A stretch of DNA of 64,000 nt from Castellaniella sp040276085 (GTDB lineage Bacteria > Pseudomonadota > Gammaproteobacteria > Burkholderiales > Burkholderiaceae_B). Of this stretch, positions 16,140-24,425 are shown piece by piece. The DNA is taken from positions 258,096 through 322,095 of the forward strand of contig NZ_JBELOK010000003.1 of NCBI RefSeq assembly GCF_040276085.1. The letters are read 5' to 3'. Position 1 is the first letter of the stretch; every line of letters begins with the position of its first letter. Below the pieces are notes generated by a model. It saw only the letters and a program-made list of their open reading frames with translations, was not told the DNA's origin and did no database searches. The position numbers were made by a program, and so were the translations under genes.

Positions 16140-17255
16140 ATGACTGAAACCCTGGATTGCGTCGTCATTGGCGCCGGCGTGGTTGGCCTGGCCACCGCGC
16201 GGGCCTGCGCTCAGGCCGGGCTTGAAACCCTCGTGCTTGAAGCCGAATCCGCCATCGGCAGCATCACCAGCTCGCGCAACAGCGAAGTCATCCACGCCGG
16301 GATCTACTACCCAAAGGGGTCGCTAAAAGCACAGCTGTGCGTGCGAGGCCGCGAAATGCTGTACGACTACTGCACGCAGCACAGGGTGGATCACCAGCGA
16401 TGCGGCAAGCTGATTGTGGCCACCCAACCAGCACAAACTGATCGTCTGCGGACACTGCAGCAGGCGGCTCAGGCCAACGGGGTGCACAATTTGCGTTGGC
16501 TCGGGCAAGACGAGGCACAGTCTAGAGAACCAGCATTGCGCTGTGTGGCTGCCCTGGAGTCACCATCAACCGGCATTATCGACAGCCACGGCCTGATGCT
16601 TGCCTTGCTGGGCGACCTTGAAACCGCTGGCGGTTTGCTGGCACTGCAATCCCCCGTGCTGGGCGGCCGCATCACGACAGGCAAGGCCCCCATCGTGCTG
16701 CACATCGGCGGGGCGGAGCCCATGGATATTGCTGCGCGCCATGTGATCAATTGCGCGGGCCTGCAGGCACAAGCCGTGGCCACCGCCATCGAGGGGGTGC
16801 CATCCGGCAGCATTCCCACAGGCCGGTATGCCAAGGGCAACTACTATGCCTTGTCAGAGCGCTCACCCTTTACACATCTGATCTACCCCATCCCCGAGCC
16901 CGGCGGCCTGGGCGTGCACCTGACAATCGACTTGGCCGGCCAGGCACGCTTTGGCCCGGACGTGGAGTGGGTGGACACACTGGATTACACCGTCGACCCC
17001 GGACGTGCCGAGAACTTCTACGCAGCAATCCGGCGCTACTGGCCAGCCCTGCCCGACAATGCCCTGCACCCCAGCTACTCGGGCATCCGGCCCAAACTGA
17101 TACCGGCAGATGGTGAAGAGCCCGATTTTGTAATCCAGAGCCCAGACACCCATGGGATAAACGGCCTGGTCAATCTTTACGGGATTGAGTCCCCTGGACT
17201 AACTTCTTGCCTGGCCATTGCAGATCACGTAGTACAGCGCATAATCAAGGCTTGA
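16140..17255 (+). CDS. FAD-dependent oxidoreductase, L-2-hydroxyglutarate dehydrogenase-like
   Basis: A 371-residue DAO-fold flavoprotein. Residues 8-35 form the FAD-binding Rossmann segment (VVIGAGVVGLATARA), and SEVIHAGIYYPKGSLKA is characteristic of the L-2-hydroxyglutarate dehydrogenase/LhgO group. The closing LYGIESPGLTSCLAIAD contacts the flavin. Family members pass electrons from L-2-hydroxyacids to the quinone pool. It is followed 27 bp later by an ABM-domain gene on the same strand. The substrate is inferred from resemblance only. Confidence 0.85.
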   Translation: MTETLDCVVIGAGVVGLATARACAQAGLETLVLEAESAIGSITSSRNSEVIHAGIYYPKGSLKAQLCVRGREMLYDYCTQHRVDHQRCGKLIVATQPAQTDRLRTLQQAAQANGVHNLRWLGQDEAQSREPALRCVAALESPSTGIIDSHGLMLALLGDLETAGGLLALQSPVLGGRITTGKAPIVLHIGGAEPMDIAARHVINCAGLQAQAVATAIEGVPSGSIPTGRYAKGNYYALSERSPFTHLIYPIPEPGGLGVHLTIDLAGQARFGPDVEWVDTLDYTVDPGRAENFYAAIRRYWPALPDNALHPSYSGIRPKLIPADGEEPDFVIQSPDTHGINGLVNLYGIESPGLTSCLAIADHVVQRIIKA

Positions 17256-17282
17256 TTTACTTCTTAAACACAGGAAACCGAT

Positions 17283-17576
17283 ATGATCCGCGAAATGGCG
17301 CACATCACCGTCAAACCCGGCGCACAGGCTGATTTTGAAGCCGGCGTACAAAAGGCCCTGCCCTTGTTTCAGCGCGCACGCGGCTTTCATCGCCTCGAGC
17401 TGCACCACGTCATCGAGAACCCCGATCAATACGTGCTGCAAATCCACTGGCAAACACTGGAAGACCACATGACGCATTTCCGCGAATCCGAAGATTTCCA
17501 AGCCTGGCGCGGCATTGTGGGTGGCTTTTTTGCCAAGCCCCCCGAAGTTGTGCACACCGAGGTGGTGGGCGAGTAA
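17283..17576 (+). CDS. Antibiotic biosynthesis monooxygenase (ABM) domain protein
   Basis: A 97-residue single-domain protein with the dimeric alpha-beta barrel ABM pattern: IREMAHITVKPGAQADFEAG, the FHRLELHHVIENPDQYVLQIHW core and a closing helix at FRESEDFQAW. Relatives act as quinol monooxygenases or small-molecule detoxifiers without a cofactor. It probably shares a transcript with the oxidoreductase upstream. The substrate is unknown. Confidence 0.8.
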   Translation: MIREMAHITVKPGAQADFEAGVQKALPLFQRARGFHRLELHHVIENPDQYVLQIHWQTLEDHMTHFRESEDFQAWRGIVGGFFAKPPEVVHTEVVGE

Positions 17577-17599
17577 ACCTGCACACCCCGGGCATCGGT

Positions 17600-19060
17600 T
17601 TACTTCCCGATGCAAAACCGCGAGAAGATCTCGCCCAGAAGATCATCGCTGGTAAATTGGCCCGTGATTTCGCACAGGCTTTCGTGGGCCAGGCGCAGCT
17701 CTTCGGCAAACAGATCCAGTACTTGGTCGCTGTGCGATGCGTGTTCATTGGCCAGTTGCAGGTGTTCGCGGGCCTGCTCCAGTGCCCGAACATGGCGCTC
17801 GCGGGCCAGCCAGGGCGACTCTGCCCCGGGTGTCCAGCCGGCAATCTCCAGCAGGCGGGCACGCAGGGCATCCAGCCCCAGGCCGGTTTTGGCCGAGACC
17901 TGCAGCAGCTGCACGGCCGGGGCCGCAGACGTGGCCCCGGCGGGTGCAGGCGGTTCAGGCAGGTATGCGCCAGGCTGATCGTCTGGCGCACCATGCACGC
18001 CAAGACCTTGCGCGCCCAGCCCCTTTGCCCCGGCAGCCAGCAGATCAGCCTTGTTCAGCACCCGCAGCACAGGCGTGCCGGCCGGCAAACGTTTGACGAT
18101 TTCCATATCCAGGGGGTCATCGGGATGGCGCGCATCCTGCAGGTGCACAATCACTTGTGCACGGCTGATCTCAGCCCAGCTGCGCTCGATGCCGATACGC
18201 TCGACGGTGTCTTCGGTTTCACGCAAACCGGCCGTGTCCACGATATGTAGCGGGATGCCGTCGATATGAACCTGCTGGATCACGCGATCGCGCGTGGTAC
18301 CCGCAATGGGTGTCACGATGGCCACGTCTTCGCCTGCCAGGGCATTGAGCAAACTGGATTTACCCACATTGGGCTGGCCGGCCAGCACCACGTGCAGGCC
18401 TTCTCGCAGCACCAGGCCCTGGCGTGCCGTGTTCAGCACCTCGTCCAGCGCCGTGCGGATCCCATCCAGGCGGGCGGCCGCCTGATAGGTTTCAAGAAAG
18501 TCGATTTCTTCTTCGGGAAAATCCAGCGTGGCCTCAACCAGCATGCGCAGCTGCACAATGCGCTCGCTCAGCGTCTGGATTTCGGCAGAGAACGCCCCCG
18601 AGAGCGAGGCCATAGCACTGCGGGCAGCCGCCGTCGAGCTGGCCTCGATCAGATCGGCCACGGCTTCCGCCTGGGCAAGATCCAGGCGGTCGTTTAGAAA
18701 AGCTCTTTGGGTGAACTCGCCCGGCTGGGCCAGACGCAGCCCAATGTCCGCGCCTCGTGCCAGGCAGTCTTCAAGCACCCGGCGCAGCACCGCAGGGCCG
18801 CCATGGCCCTGAAGCTCGAGTACGTCTTCGCCAGTGTACGAATGCGGACCCGGAAAAAACAGCGCAAGGCCTTCATCGAGGGTCTCGCCGTCTTGCGTGC
18901 GAAACGGTAAATAGTGCGCATGCCGGGGCTTGAGTGCCTGCCCACATACAACACCTGCCCAGGCCTGCAGGCTGGGCCCCGACACCCGGATCACGCCAAT
19001 GCCCCCGCGCCCAGGGGCGGTGGCGATGGCAATGATGGGGTCGGTGGATGATGCGCTCAT
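17600..19060 (-). CDS. mnmE: tRNA modification GTPase MnmE
   Basis: A 486-residue GTPase that, with MnmG (also in this window), makes the cmnm5 modification at wobble uridine of tRNAs. It has the N-terminal tetrahydrofolate-binding domain (IATAPGRGGIGVIRVSG), helical domain, G1 motif GQPNVGKSS, switch region GTTRD, NKAD motif and the C-terminal FCIGK with the catalytic cysteine. It is about 30 residues longer than the Escherichia coli protein because of a Gly/Pro/Ala-rich insert between NKAD and SAKT in the G domain. It lies 4 bp after yidC, the ancestral order. Confidence 0.97.
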   Translation of the reverse strand: MSASSTDPIIAIATAPGRGGIGVIRVSGPSLQAWAGVVCGQALKPRHAHYLPFRTQDGETLDEGLALFFPGPHSYTGEDVLELQGHGGPAVLRRVLEDCLARGADIGLRLAQPGEFTQRAFLNDRLDLAQAEAVADLIEASSTAAARSAMASLSGAFSAEIQTLSERIVQLRMLVEATLDFPEEEIDFLETYQAAARLDGIRTALDEVLNTARQGLVLREGLHVVLAGQPNVGKSSLLNALAGEDVAIVTPIAGTTRDRVIQQVHIDGIPLHIVDTAGLRETEDTVERIGIERSWAEISRAQVIVHLQDARHPDDPLDMEIVKRLPAGTPVLRVLNKADLLAAGAKGLGAQGLGVHGAPDDQPGAYLPEPPAPAGATSAAPAVQLLQVSAKTGLGLDALRARLLEIAGWTPGAESPWLARERHVRALEQAREHLQLANEHASHSDQVLDLFAEELRLAHESLCEITGQFTSDDLLGEIFSRFCIGK

Positions 19061-19064
19061 GGCA

Positions 19065-20813
19065 TCAGCTGGACGCCAGCGCTGCCTTTTCTTTATCCAG
19101 GCGCTTCATAATGACGCGTTGCTGGATGATGGACACCGTGTTGTTGACGCACCAGTACAGCACCAGACCCGCGGGAAACAGGAACATCATCCCGCCAAAC
19201 ACCAGAGGCATGATCATCATGATCTTGGCCTGGGTAGGATCGGGCGGCGTGGGGTTGAGCTTGATCTGCAGGAACATCGTCAGCATCATGAATGCCGGCA
19301 GAATGAACCAGGGATCGCTGATGGAGAGATCGTGGATCCAGAGGATCCATGGCGCACCTCGCATCTCGACGCTGCCCAGCAGCACCCAGTACAGCGCGAT
19401 GAACACCGGGATCTGCACCACCATGGGCAGACAACCGCCCAGCGGATTGATCTTCTCGGTGCGGTACATCTCCATCATGGCCGCGTTCATCTTGGCCTTG
19501 TCGTCACCGAATTTTTCTTTCAGGTGCTTCATGCGCGGCGCAACCAGCTTCATCTTGGCCATCGACCGATAGCTGGCCGCCGACAGCGGGTAGAACACCA
19601 GCTTGATGAGCAGCGTCAGCAGAACGATGGTCCAGCCCCAGTTGCCCACCAGACCATGCAGCCAGATCATGAACTTGAACATCGGCTTGGCGATGATGGT
19701 GACCCAGCCATAATCCACAACCAGATCCAGGCCCGGCGCCACAGTGCTCATTGCGTGCTGGTCTTGCGGCCCCACCCACAACTGCGCATCGACGGAGGTA
19801 TGCTGGCCCGGGGCAATGGTGCCGACGGACTCGATGGTGCGGATTGCAAACAGGCCATCGGGCAGTGCCAGCGCCTGGTTGGTGCGCACGGTGCCTTGCT
19901 GAGGCACCCAGGCCGTTGCAAAGTAATGCTGCACCATCCCGATCCAGCCGTTATCGGCTTTTTGGGTATAGCTGGCCTTTTGCTTGGTGATGTCCTCGAA
20001 GGAGATCTTCTGGAATTTATCCTCGGACGAATACACGGCCGGGCCGGTAAAGGTGCTGTAGAACCCAGTGGTGTTGGCCGGCTCGTGGCCGTCGCGCGTC
20101 AGCTGCAAATACAAAGACGGGTTGATCGGCTGATCGCCCAGGTTGTAGATATCGTTGCGCACGTGGATATCGTAGCTATCCGGCGACAACGTGAAGGTTT
20201 TGACCACCCGTACTTGTCCGGATGTCGCCTCAAACGAGATCTGCGTCTTGCCATCCTTGACCACCGGCCCCGCGCCCACCAAGGTAAACGGGGTGAGGTG
20301 CGTGGGATAGCTGTCTCCTTGGGGCGCCCCCACCAGGCCGGTTTGTGCCACGTAGGTGTCGCCCGGCTGATTATTTAGCAGGAACATGGACTCTGCAGGA
20401 TCTTGCCCAGGCTTTTTACCCATCAAGCCCTTGAACCACGGCAAGATGCCGGTGGTGGTGTCCTGATTTTTGTATTTCAGCAACTCGGCGCGTACCAGCT
20501 GGGCCCCATGCGTATCAAAGGTGAGGTCGTACACATCGGTTTTGACGTGCACAGGCTGACCCTGGGGAATGGTATCGGCTGACGGAACGTTGGCTGGCGC
20601 GCTGGTGCTGCCCGCCGCAGCGGTGGGCACACCAGTTTGCCCGGCAGGCGTGCCTGCGGGTGCATCTGTGCCAGACGCCGTCTTGCTGGCCTCGGTTGCC
20701 GGAGGCGCCACAGAAAACAGCGAGGGCTGGCCCTGATACATCTGCCAGTTGTTCCACAACAGCAGAAGCGAAAAAGAAAAAATCATCCAGAGGATGGTGC
20801 GTCGAATGTCCAT
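19065..20813 (-). CDS. yidC: Membrane protein insertase YidC
   Basis: A 582-residue inner-membrane insertase of the long, gram-negative type: N-terminal anchor (MDIRRTILWMIFSFSLLLLW), a Pro/Ala/Thr-rich linker, a large periplasmic P1 domain, then five core membrane segments with the hydrophilic groove arginine expected in the YPLSAASYRSMAKMK region. It inserts respiratory and ATP synthase subunits alone or with SecYEG. The start at 20813 matches homologues; the longer frame upstream is rejected. Part of the rpmH-rnpA-yidD-yidC-mnmE cluster. Confidence 0.97.
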   Translation of the reverse strand: MDIRRTILWMIFSFSLLLLWNNWQMYQGQPSLFSVAPPATEASKTASGTDAPAGTPAGQTGVPTAAAGSTSAPANVPSADTIPQGQPVHVKTDVYDLTFDTHGAQLVRAELLKYKNQDTTTGILPWFKGLMGKKPGQDPAESMFLLNNQPGDTYVAQTGLVGAPQGDSYPTHLTPFTLVGAGPVVKDGKTQISFEATSGQVRVVKTFTLSPDSYDIHVRNDIYNLGDQPINPSLYLQLTRDGHEPANTTGFYSTFTGPAVYSSEDKFQKISFEDITKQKASYTQKADNGWIGMVQHYFATAWVPQQGTVRTNQALALPDGLFAIRTIESVGTIAPGQHTSVDAQLWVGPQDQHAMSTVAPGLDLVVDYGWVTIIAKPMFKFMIWLHGLVGNWGWTIVLLTLLIKLVFYPLSAASYRSMAKMKLVAPRMKHLKEKFGDDKAKMNAAMMEMYRTEKINPLGGCLPMVVQIPVFIALYWVLLGSVEMRGAPWILWIHDLSISDPWFILPAFMMLTMFLQIKLNPTPPDPTQAKIMMIMPLVFGGMMFLFPAGLVLYWCVNNTVSIIQQRVIMKRLDKEKAALASS

Positions 20814-20915
20814 TGGCGCCTGTATTCGAGTGAGGTCGGAGCAAAAGCCCACCAGTTTAACGCAGGGTGGCTGACAAGAACTTGATCTTGGGCCGACAAG
20901 GCCCACAATCAGCCG

Positions 20916-21137
20916 TCAGGCTGGCGGTACGGGGTCGTGTCCCCCGGGGCAACCCGGATGACACCGTGCGATGCGGCGCATGCCCAGCCAGATGCCGCGC
21001 AGCACGCCATGTGTTTCGATGGCCTCGATGGTGTAGGCCGAGCACGTGGGCGTAAAACGGCACTGCTGCCCCACCCACGGGCTTAAAAAATACCGATAGA
21101 AGCGGATCGGTGCAATAAACAAAGACCGTATCAGCAT
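20916..21137 (-). CDS. yidD: Membrane protein insertion efficiency factor YidD
   Basis: A 73-residue protein with the family core FYRYFLSPWVGQQCRFTPTCSAYTIEAI and conserved cysteines. It helps YidC-dependent insertion at the inner face of the membrane, probably bound by an amphipathic helix. The start overlaps the rnpA stop by 7 bp, so translation is coupled. Order rpmH-rnpA-yidD-yidC is conserved in proteobacteria. Confidence 0.93.
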   Translation of the reverse strand: MLIRSLFIAPIRFYRYFLSPWVGQQCRFTPTCSAYTIEAIETHGVLRGIWLGMRRIARCHPGCPGGHDPVPPA

Positions 21138-21490
21138 CGGACGATCCGGTCGAGGAGCTGGTCGGCTTCGGCACGCACCTGGCGCTTGAGTTGTGTCAGG
21201 CTGGCCGGCTGTGGCCGATTAACCAGACGAAACACCAGATCACCTTCGGGAAGCGTGGCCCGCCGCATGCGGAAGGCCTCGCGGATGACCCGCTTGATGG
21301 CGTTTCGGGTTACCGCCAGTGGCGCGTATCGCTTGGGCACCACCAAGCCCAGCCGGGCCGGCGATGCCGCTGTATTACGCGGACTGGAAACAACGAACAA
21401 AGCCCCTCGAGCGACACGCCTGCCCTTTAAGGCTGCGGTGTATTCCGAGGGGCGATGCAGCCGGGCCGCCGAGGGAAAGTCGGAAGGCAT
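21131..21490 (-). CDS. rnpA: Ribonuclease P protein component
   Basis: A 119-residue basic protein that binds the catalytic RNA of RNase P for tRNA 5' maturation. The RNR signature is present (RNAIKRVIREAFR), and ARLHRPSEYTAALKG is the typical N-terminal helix region. I use the ATG at 21490 (MPSDFPSAARL), as in Bordetella-type homologues; the frame is open upstream to a TTG at 21538, directly after rpmH, so a longer form cannot be excluded. Confidence 0.92.
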   Translation of the reverse strand: MPSDFPSAARLHRPSEYTAALKGRRVARGALFVVSSPRNTAASPARLGLVVPKRYAPLAVTRNAIKRVIREAFRMRRATLPEGDLVFRLVNRPQPASLTQLKRQVRAEADQLLDRIVRC

Positions 21491-21538
21491 GGCAACGCTG
21501 TCGCACATGCCCGGCAAAGGGCTGTGCGCGACAGGCAA

Positions 21539-21673
21539 TTAGACGGCCAGGCGCTTGCGGCCCTTGGCGCGGCGGGCGCTAAGGACGGCACGGCCCGCAC
21601 GCGTCTTCATGCGGACACGAAACCCGTGAGTGCGCTTGCGGCGGGTTACAGAAGGCTGAAAAGTGCGTTTCAT
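21539..21673 (-). CDS. rpmH: Ribosomal protein L34
   Basis: A complete 44-residue gene: MKRTFQPSVTRRKRTHGFRV at the N-terminus, then the basic SARRAKGRKRLAV ending. It is a small, strongly basic protein of the large ribosomal subunit, nearly invariant in proteobacteria. It heads the rpmH-rnpA operon and is divergent from dnaA, whose promoter region with DnaA boxes lies between them. Confidence 0.98.
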   Translation of the reverse strand: MKRTFQPSVTRRKRTHGFRVRMKTRAGRAVLSARRAKGRKRLAV

Positions 21674-21762
21674 GGCGAATCCAAAAGAGCTTGGGTGGTA
21701 AAAGATACAGAAAAGCCCACTATTTCAACAAATTTTGAGCACTTCGTCAATCACATGCGTAG

Positions 21763-21807
21763 TTATCCCCTGCTGTATCCAAACGCAGGCACCCGTCCTG
21801 TGGATAA
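21763..21807. promoter_or_regulatory. DnaA boxes upstream of dnaA
   Basis: A perfect box in reverse orientation (TGTGGATAA, 21799-21807) and a weaker TTATCCCCT (21763-21771) lie between rpmH and dnaA. They fit autoregulation of dnaA; two boxes are few for an origin. Confidence 0.7.
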
Positions 21808-21853
21808 CTTGCCTCGGGAAAGGGTAGAATCGAGGTTTCGCACGATGATATCT

Positions 21854-23272
21854 ATGAATGAATTCTGGCAGGCCTGTCTCCAGCAACTGGAGCAGGAACT
21901 TCCCCCTCAGCAAATCAGCGCCTGGATCAAACCCCTGGTTCCTCTCGACTACGACGAAGAGCTGGCGATCCTGAGAGTCGCTGCGCCCAATCGCTTCAAG
22001 CTGGATTGGGTGCGCAAAAACTTTTCTACCCGCCTCGAATCCCTGGCCAGCGACTGGTTCTCCCAATCGGTGCAGGTTCAGTTCGAGCTGGGGGCTGCCC
22101 CTGCCCGGCCCACAGCAAGCAATCCCCGCTCGCCGGCGCCATCCAGCGGCACGCCTCCGGTGGGCGTCAGCAACCAAAGCGCCCACACGGCCACCCCGGC
22201 TGCGCCGCCTTCCGTCGTGCATGCCGCTACTGACGAAGCCATGCAAGACCGTTCGCGGCTTAATCTCGATCTCACGTTCGATAACTTCGTGATCGGTAAA
22301 GCCAACCAGCTGGCGCGTGCTGCCGCCATGCAGGTGGCAGAAAACCCGGGCGTGTCCTACAACCCGCTGTTTCTGTACGGTGGCGTGGGCCTGGGCAAAA
22401 CCCACCTGATCCACGCCATCGGCAATGCTCTGTTGGCCAGTGGCACCAGCCCGCGCATCCGCTATGTGCATGCCGACCAATACGTCTCTGATGTGGTCAA
22501 GGCCTATCAGCGCCGGGCGTTTGATGATTTCAAGCGCTATTACCACTCGCTGGATCTTCTGCTGATCGACGATATTCAGTTTTTTGCCGGCAAAAACCGC
22601 ACGCAAGAAGAGTTCTTCTATGCGTTTGAGGCCATGGTGGCGCAGCGCAAGCAAATCATCATTACCTCGGATACCTACCCCAAAGAGCTCGCCAACATCG
22701 ACAGCCGGCTGATCTCCCGGTTTGATTCCGGTCTTACAGTGGCCATCGAGCCACCCGAGCTCGAAATGCGGGTAGCCATTTTGCTGCGTAAAGCGCAAAC
22801 CGAGGGCATCACCATGCCCGAAGAAGTGGCGTTCTTTATCGCCAAGCACCTGCGCAGCAACGTGCGCGAGCTTGAAGGCGCCTTGCGCAAGGTATCCGCC
22901 TACGCCCGCTTTCACGGCCGCGAGGTACTGACCGTCGAAGTCTGCAAAGAAGCACTCAAGGATTTGCTGTCGGTCTCCAATAGCCAGATCACCGTCGAGA
23001 ACATCCAGAAGACCGTGGCAGATTTCTATAAAATCAAGGTCGCCGATATGTACTCGAAACGGCGGCCGGCCAATATTGCAGTGCCCCGTCAGATCGCCAT
23101 GTATCTGGCCAAAGAGCTCACACAAAAAAGCCTGCCCGAAATCGGCGACCTTTTTGGTGGGCGCGACCACACCACTGTATTACACGCCGTGCGCAAAATC
23201 ACCGATTTGCGCGCCAAGCAAACTGAACTTAATCACGCACTTCACGTACTCGAACAAACGCTCAAAGGATAA
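21854..23272 (+). CDS. dnaA: Chromosomal replication initiator DnaA
   Basis: A 472-residue AAA+ initiator. Domain I is MNEFWQACLQQLEQELPPQQISAWI; a Pro/Ala/Ser-rich linker (about residues 85-135) is domain II; Walker A is GGVGLGKTHL, Walker B LLLIDDIQFF; domain IV carries the DnaA signature GGRDHTTVLHAVRKI that reads DnaA boxes. The start at 21854 matches homologues; an ATG at 21845 would add three residues and the open frame further upstream overlaps rpmH. dnaN follows after 5 bp. Confidence 0.98.
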   Translation: MNEFWQACLQQLEQELPPQQISAWIKPLVPLDYDEELAILRVAAPNRFKLDWVRKNFSTRLESLASDWFSQSVQVQFELGAAPARPTASNPRSPAPSSGTPPVGVSNQSAHTATPAAPPSVVHAATDEAMQDRSRLNLDLTFDNFVIGKANQLARAAAMQVAENPGVSYNPLFLYGGVGLGKTHLIHAIGNALLASGTSPRIRYVHADQYVSDVVKAYQRRAFDDFKRYYHSLDLLLIDDIQFFAGKNRTQEEFFYAFEAMVAQRKQIIITSDTYPKELANIDSRLISRFDSGLTVAIEPPELEMRVAILLRKAQTEGITMPEEVAFFIAKHLRSNVRELEGALRKVSAYARFHGREVLTVEVCKEALKDLLSVSNSQITVENIQKTVADFYKIKVADMYSKRRPANIAVPRQIAMYLAKELTQKSLPEIGDLFGGRDHTTVLHAVRKITDLRAKQTELNHALHVLEQTLKG

Positions 23273-23277
23273 GACAC

Positions 23278-24387
23278 ATGCTACTGATCCAAGCCACCCG
23301 CGATGCTGTGCTCAAGCCCCTGACAACCGTGGTCGGCATCGTCGAACGCCGCAACACCTTGCCCATTTTGGCCAACGTGCTGATCCGCAAAAATGGCTCG
23401 CAAGTGTCTTTCCTGGCCAATGATCTCGAAGTACAGATCACCACCCAGGCCGACTTCGGCGTGGGCGACGAAACGCAGTCCACTACTGTCGCGGCACGCA
23501 AGTTTCTGGATATTCTTCGCGCCCTGCCCGAATCCGGTGATGTTCGCCTGTCGCTGGACGAAAACAAACTGACCGTGCAGGCAGGCCGCAGCCGTTTTGC
23601 CTTGCAAACGCTCAGCGCCACCGACTACCCCACGGTATCGCAAGTCCAGCAATGGGATGCGTCGTTCTCGATGCCGCAAAAAGCGCTCAAGCAACTGTTC
23701 AATCAGGTGCACTTCTCGATGGCGCAGCAAGACATCCGCTATTACCTCAATGGCCTGCTGCTGGTGCTCGAGCCCGGCCACGTGCGCGCCGTCTCCACCG
23801 ATGGCCACCGCCTGGCCCATAGCGGTGCCACTGTAGACGGCCTGACCGCGCAGATGGACGCCATCATCCCGCGTAAAACCGTGCACGAGATGCAACGTCT
23901 GCTGGCCGATGACGACACCCCGGTGCAGGTCGATCTCGCCACCGGCCAGATCCGCTTCACCTTTGGCCAGATCGAACTCATCTCCAAACTGGTCGAGGGC
24001 AAGTTCCCAGACTACAAACGGGTGATCCCCACGGGCTACACCCGCCACGTCCAGATCCCCCGCGACGCCTTGCAAGCCAGCCTCCAGCGTGCCGCTATCC
24101 TTACCACCGACAAGCTCAAGGGCGTCAGGATCCAGCTGGGAGACAACCTGCTGCGCATCTCCTCATCCAACGCCGAGCAAGAAGAAGCCCGCGAAGAACT
24201 CGAGGTGGACTACGCACAAGAGTCACTGGACGTGGCCTTCAATGTCACCTATCTGCTTGACGTCCTGGCCAACGTCAAAACCGGTGATATCTGCTGGTCG
24301 GTGCAACCCGACGTCAATGCGTCCGTCCTGATCACCGTGCCCGACGACGAAGAATTCAAGTACGTCGTCATGCCGATGCGCATCTGA
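23278..24387 (+). CDS. dnaN: DNA polymerase III beta sliding clamp
   Basis: A 369-residue clamp with three repeated domains; it encircles DNA and tethers DNA polymerases, including the Pol IV encoded at 11.9 kb. Family features are LKPLTTVVGIVERRNTLPILANVL at the N-terminus and the closing EFKYVVMPMRI. It is spaced 5 bp from dnaA and 38 bp from gyrB, the conserved dnaA-dnaN-gyrB order. Confidence 0.98.
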   Translation: MLLIQATRDAVLKPLTTVVGIVERRNTLPILANVLIRKNGSQVSFLANDLEVQITTQADFGVGDETQSTTVAARKFLDILRALPESGDVRLSLDENKLTVQAGRSRFALQTLSATDYPTVSQVQQWDASFSMPQKALKQLFNQVHFSMAQQDIRYYLNGLLLVLEPGHVRAVSTDGHRLAHSGATVDGLTAQMDAIIPRKTVHEMQRLLADDDTPVQVDLATGQIRFTFGQIELISKLVEGKFPDYKRVIPTGYTRHVQIPRDALQASLQRAAILTTDKLKGVRIQLGDNLLRISSSNAEQEEAREELEVDYAQESLDVAFNVTYLLDVLANVKTGDICWSVQPDVNASVLITVPDDEEFKYVVMPMRI

Positions 24388-24425
24388 TCGCCGCCGCGCC
24401 CGCCCGATACTTACACAGGATTTTC

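Noticed and set aside
21674..21853. oriC between rpmH and dnaA
   Set aside because: Only one perfect and one weak DnaA box in 180 bp with no clear AT-rich unwinding element; the region before mnmG with parS sites is a better candidate.
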